Positions 6,302-7,769 of a DNA stretch of 7,769 bases are shown here, in pieces. The notes below the pieces were generated by a model. That model was not told the DNA's origin and made no database searches. It worked only from the letters and a program-made list of their open reading frames with translations. Each line of letters begins with the position of its first letter. The stretch's first letter is position 1. The DNA is from Frankiales bacterium. GTDB lineage: Bacteria > Actinomycetota > Actinomycetes > Mycobacteriales > SCTD01. Location: assembly GCA_025464795.1 (NCBI GenBank), contig JAODNB010000365.1:1-7769 (forward strand). Direction: 5' to 3'. Position numbers and translations under genes: made by a program.

Positions 6302-6310
6302 TGACAGAAT
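6302..6310 (+). promoter_or_regulatory. Candidate extended -10 promoter for the MoxR/VWA genes
   Basis: TGA-CAGAAT (6302-6310) fits an extended -10 (TGN followed by NANNNT), 38 bases before the MoxR-type start codon. The best -35-like hexamer, CGGACA at 6280-6285, matches four of six TTGACA positions but is 19 bases away, which is longer than ideal. Nearby TCGGT/ACCGA arms (TCGGT at 6296, 6316 and 6329; ACCGA at 6322) might be regulator half-sites. This is a weak prediction. Confidence 0.3.
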
Positions 6311-6335
6311 GTGATTCGGTCACCGATGTCGGTCC

Positions 6336-6343
6336 AGAAGGAG
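6336..6343 (+). promoter_or_regulatory. Ribosome binding site deciding the MoxR-type start
   Basis: AGAAGGAG is a near-perfect anti-16S match. It sits 5 bases before GTG 6349, while the other in-frame GTG at 6343 overlaps its last base and cannot use it. This selects GTG 6349 as the start. Confidence 0.8.
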
Positions 6344-6348
6344 TGCCT

Positions 6349-7215
6349 GTGCTGCAGCCCCAGTTCGCGTCCGTCGCGGACGTCCAGGAGCGGCTCGGCG
6401 CAGCCGGCTACCTGGCTGACCACGCCATCGCCACCACCGTGTTCCTCGCCGACCGCCTCGGCAAGCCGCTGCTCATCGAGGGCCCCGCTGGTGTCGGCAA
6501 GACGGAGCTGGCCAAGTCGGTGGCGACGGCGACCAACAGCGAGCTGATCCGGCTGCAGTGCTACGAGGGACTGGACGAGTCCCGTGCGCTCTACGAGTGG
6601 AACTACAAGAAGCAGCTGCTGCGCATCCAGGCGTCCAAGGACGACGACAAGTGGGACGACATCCACGACGACGTCTTCGCCGAGGAGTTCCTCATGAGCC
6701 GGCCGCTGCTGACGGCCATCCGCAACCCCAACCCGACCGTGCTGCTCATCGACGAGACCGACAAGGCGGACGTCGAGGTCGAGGGCTTGCTGCTCGAGGT
6801 GCTGAGCGACTTCCAGGTCACCATCCCTGAGCTCGGCACGATCGAGGCGACCCGCCGCCCCTTGGTCTTCCTGACGAGCAACGCCACCCGTGAGCTGTCG
6901 GAGGCACTCAAGCGCCGCTGCCTCTACCTGCACCTGGACTACCCGGACGCGGCGCGGGAGAAGGCCATCGTGCTGTCGCGCGTGCCCGAGGTCGCCGAGA
7001 ACCTCGCCGAGCAGCTCGTCCGCACCGTCCGCGCACTGAGGGCGCTGGAGCTCAAGAAGTCACCGTCGATCGCGGAGACCATCGACTGGGCGCACACGCT
7101 CGTCGCGCTCGGCCTGGACACCCTGGACGAAGAGGCCGTGCAGGCCACCCTCGGTGTGGTCCTCAAGCACGCGAGCGACCACACCCGCGCCATCGAGCAG
7201 CTGAAGCTGAACTGA
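6349..7215 (+). CDS. MoxR-family AAA+ ATPase
   Basis: This 288-residue AAA+ ATPase is of the MoxR type. MoxR proteins act with VWA-domain partners as chaperone-like machines that mature, activate or insert metal into enzyme complexes. Visible motifs are Walker A GPAGVGKT (45-52, K51), Walker B VLLIDETDK (D135/E136), sensor-1 N178 in FLTSNATRELSEALKRRC, and R189/R190 as arginine-finger candidates. The CYEGLDESRALYEWNYKKQL segment (71-90) is typical of the subgroup found next to CoxE-like proteins. No signal or membrane segment is seen, so it is cytoplasmic. Start GTG 6349 is chosen from the AGAAGGAG 5 bases upstream. The stop TGA shares its A with an ATG (7215) that opens a four-codon mini-ORF leading into the next gene. 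No client enzyme is visible here; CO dehydrogenase or another oxidase complex is only one possibility. Confidence 0.92.
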   Translation: MLQPQFASVADVQERLGAAGYLADHAIATTVFLADRLGKPLLIEGPAGVGKTELAKSVATATNSELIRLQCYEGLDESRALYEWNYKKQLLRIQASKDDDKWDDIHDDVFAEEFLMSRPLLTAIRNPNPTVLLIDETDKADVEVEGLLLEVLSDFQVTIPELGTIEATRRPLVFLTSNATRELSEALKRRCLYLHLDYPDAAREKAIVLSRVPEVAENLAEQLVRTVRALRALELKKSPSIAETIDWAHTLVALGLDTLDEEAVQATLGVVLKHASDHTRAIEQLKLN

Positions 7216-7238
7216 TGGCGACGGACTGATGGCGACCG
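7211..7238 (+). repeat. 14-bp tandem duplication at the MoxR/VWA junction
   Basis: ACTGATGGCGACGG (7211-7224) is repeated directly as ACTGATGGCGACCG (7225-7238), with 13 of 14 bases identical. Each copy contains a TGATG stop/start overlap. The first copy holds the MoxR stop and an ATG that reads Met-Ala-Thr-Asp and then stops. That stop, in the second copy, overlaps the ATG of the VWA-type gene. Confidence 0.9.
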
Positions 7239-7769
7239 GCCTGCTCGACCGCGAGATCGCGTTCCTCGACGCGCTCCGCCAGGCCGGCCTGACCGTGTCG
7301 CTCGCGGAGGTCCTCGACGCGACACGTGCCATGGGCGCGATCGACCTGCTCGACCGCGAGGCGCTGCGGGCCGCGTACGCCGCCTGCGTCCTCAAGCGAC
7401 CGTCGCACCGCACCACCTTCGACACCCTGTTCGACCTCTGGTTCCCAGCAGTGACAGGCGATCCGACGGTCTTCAACGAGAACGCGGGCGAGCCCGGTGA
7501 GGGTGCCGACGGTGAGCCGATGGACAACGAGGCCTACCGCGACGCCCTTCGGGGCCTCCTCATGGACGGCGACGAGGAGTCGATGCGCCGGTTCGCTCGC
7601 CAGGTCGTCCAGGGTCTCGGTCGCGCCGACACCGCCCCTGGGCGCCAGAGCTGGTTCTCGTACCGCGTTCTGAGGCAGCTGAGCCCGGAGACGCTCATGG
7701 CGTCGCTGCTCGAGCGGATGCTGCAGGGCCAGCAGAAGGGCGGGCTCGCCGAGAAGGTCGCGAGGCAGA
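7229..7769 (+). CDS. Probable VWA-domain (CoxE-like) protein, N-terminal part (3' end outside window)
   Basis: The frame is open for 180 codons from ATG 7229 to the right edge. The N-terminus (MATGLLDREIAFLDALRQAG, then SLAEVLDATRAMGAIDLLDR and YAACVLKRPSHRTTFDTLFD) resembles the helical N-terminal region of CoxE-type VWA proteins encoded directly after MoxR ATPases. An acidic linker (ENAGEPGEGADGEPMDNEA) and another helical stretch (ESMRRFARQVVQGLGRAD) follow. The VWA domain with its metal-binding MIDAS motif would lie downstream and is not seen, so the family call rests on the N-terminus and on the neighbour. In related systems the VWA protein partners the ATPase. No good ribosome binding site precedes ATG 7229. 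It overlaps, as TGATG, the stop of a four-codon mini-ORF that itself overlaps the MoxR-type stop, so translation probably depends on reinitiation. Confidence 0.75.
   Translation, partial: MATGLLDREIAFLDALRQAGLTVSLAEVLDATRAMGAIDLLDREALRAAYAACVLKRPSHRTTFDTLFDLWFPAVTGDPTVFNENAGEPGEGADGEPMDNEAYRDALRGLLMDGDEESMRRFARQVVQGLGRADTAPGRQSWFSYRVLRQLSPETLMASLLERMLQGQQKGGLAEKVARQ

Noticed and set aside
5495..6304. A 269-codon plus-strand open frame opposite the VOC gene
   Set aside because: It is an antisense shadow. The minus frame encodes two recognisable VOC halves and has a proper ribosome binding site.
6343..6348. Upstream GTG as the MoxR-type start
   Set aside because: It overlaps the AGAAGGAG ribosome binding site, which is correctly spaced only for GTG 6349.
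1..7769. tRNA, rRNA, CRISPR, insertion sequence or integration-site signals
   Set aside because: No cloverleaf-like segment, regularly spaced repeat, transposase motif or flanking direct repeat was recognised by eye. A tRNAscan/Infernal run would settle small RNAs.

Overview
The window is a gene-dense, high-GC stretch that looks like chromosomal DNA from an actinomycete. The evidence is strong G/C third-position bias, GTG starts, stop/start overlaps, an Obg-ProB-ProA neighbourhood, a tandem-VOC protein of the mycobacterial Cfp30B (Rv0577) type, a DUF3089 lipoprotein, and a MoxR ATPase followed by what looks like a CoxE-type partner. The genus cannot be fixed from this; Nocardioidaceae or a relative is plausible but is only an impression. 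I see no tRNA, rRNA, CRISPR array, insertion sequence or phage gene, and no gene-free stretch longer than about 130 bases.

Left part (1-3430), housekeeping: the 3' end of obgE (ribosome-associated GTPase) overlaps proB by four bases, so the two are probably co-transcribed and translationally coupled. A DUF1003 membrane-protein gene lies on the opposite strand between proB and proA. Its stop codon and that of proB share a single CTAG. proA follows divergently and has a possible leaderless promoter. ProB and ProA carry out the first two steps of proline synthesis from glutamate.

Middle part (3434-6217), minus strand: in transcription order there is a tandem-domain VOC (glyoxalase-fold) protein, a GLYR/3-hydroxyisobutyrate-type NADP-dependent dehydrogenase, and a secreted DUF3089 alpha/beta-hydrolase lipoprotein. 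The last two are separated by only 2 bases. Between the VOC and dehydrogenase genes lies a perfect 32-bp palindrome with a second small palindrome overlapping it. This is the most striking non-coding structure in the window.

Right part (6218-7769), plus strand: after a 131-base divergent intergenic region, a MoxR-type AAA+ ATPase is followed by the start of a gene whose N-terminus resembles the CoxE/VWA-domain partner family. The junction carries a 14-bp tandem duplication that creates a four-codon mini-ORF between the two genes. No client protein for the MoxR/VWA pair is visible here.

I do not see convincing evidence of a wholly new biological system. The items most worth checking are the 32-bp palindrome and the duplicated start at the moxR/VWA junction.
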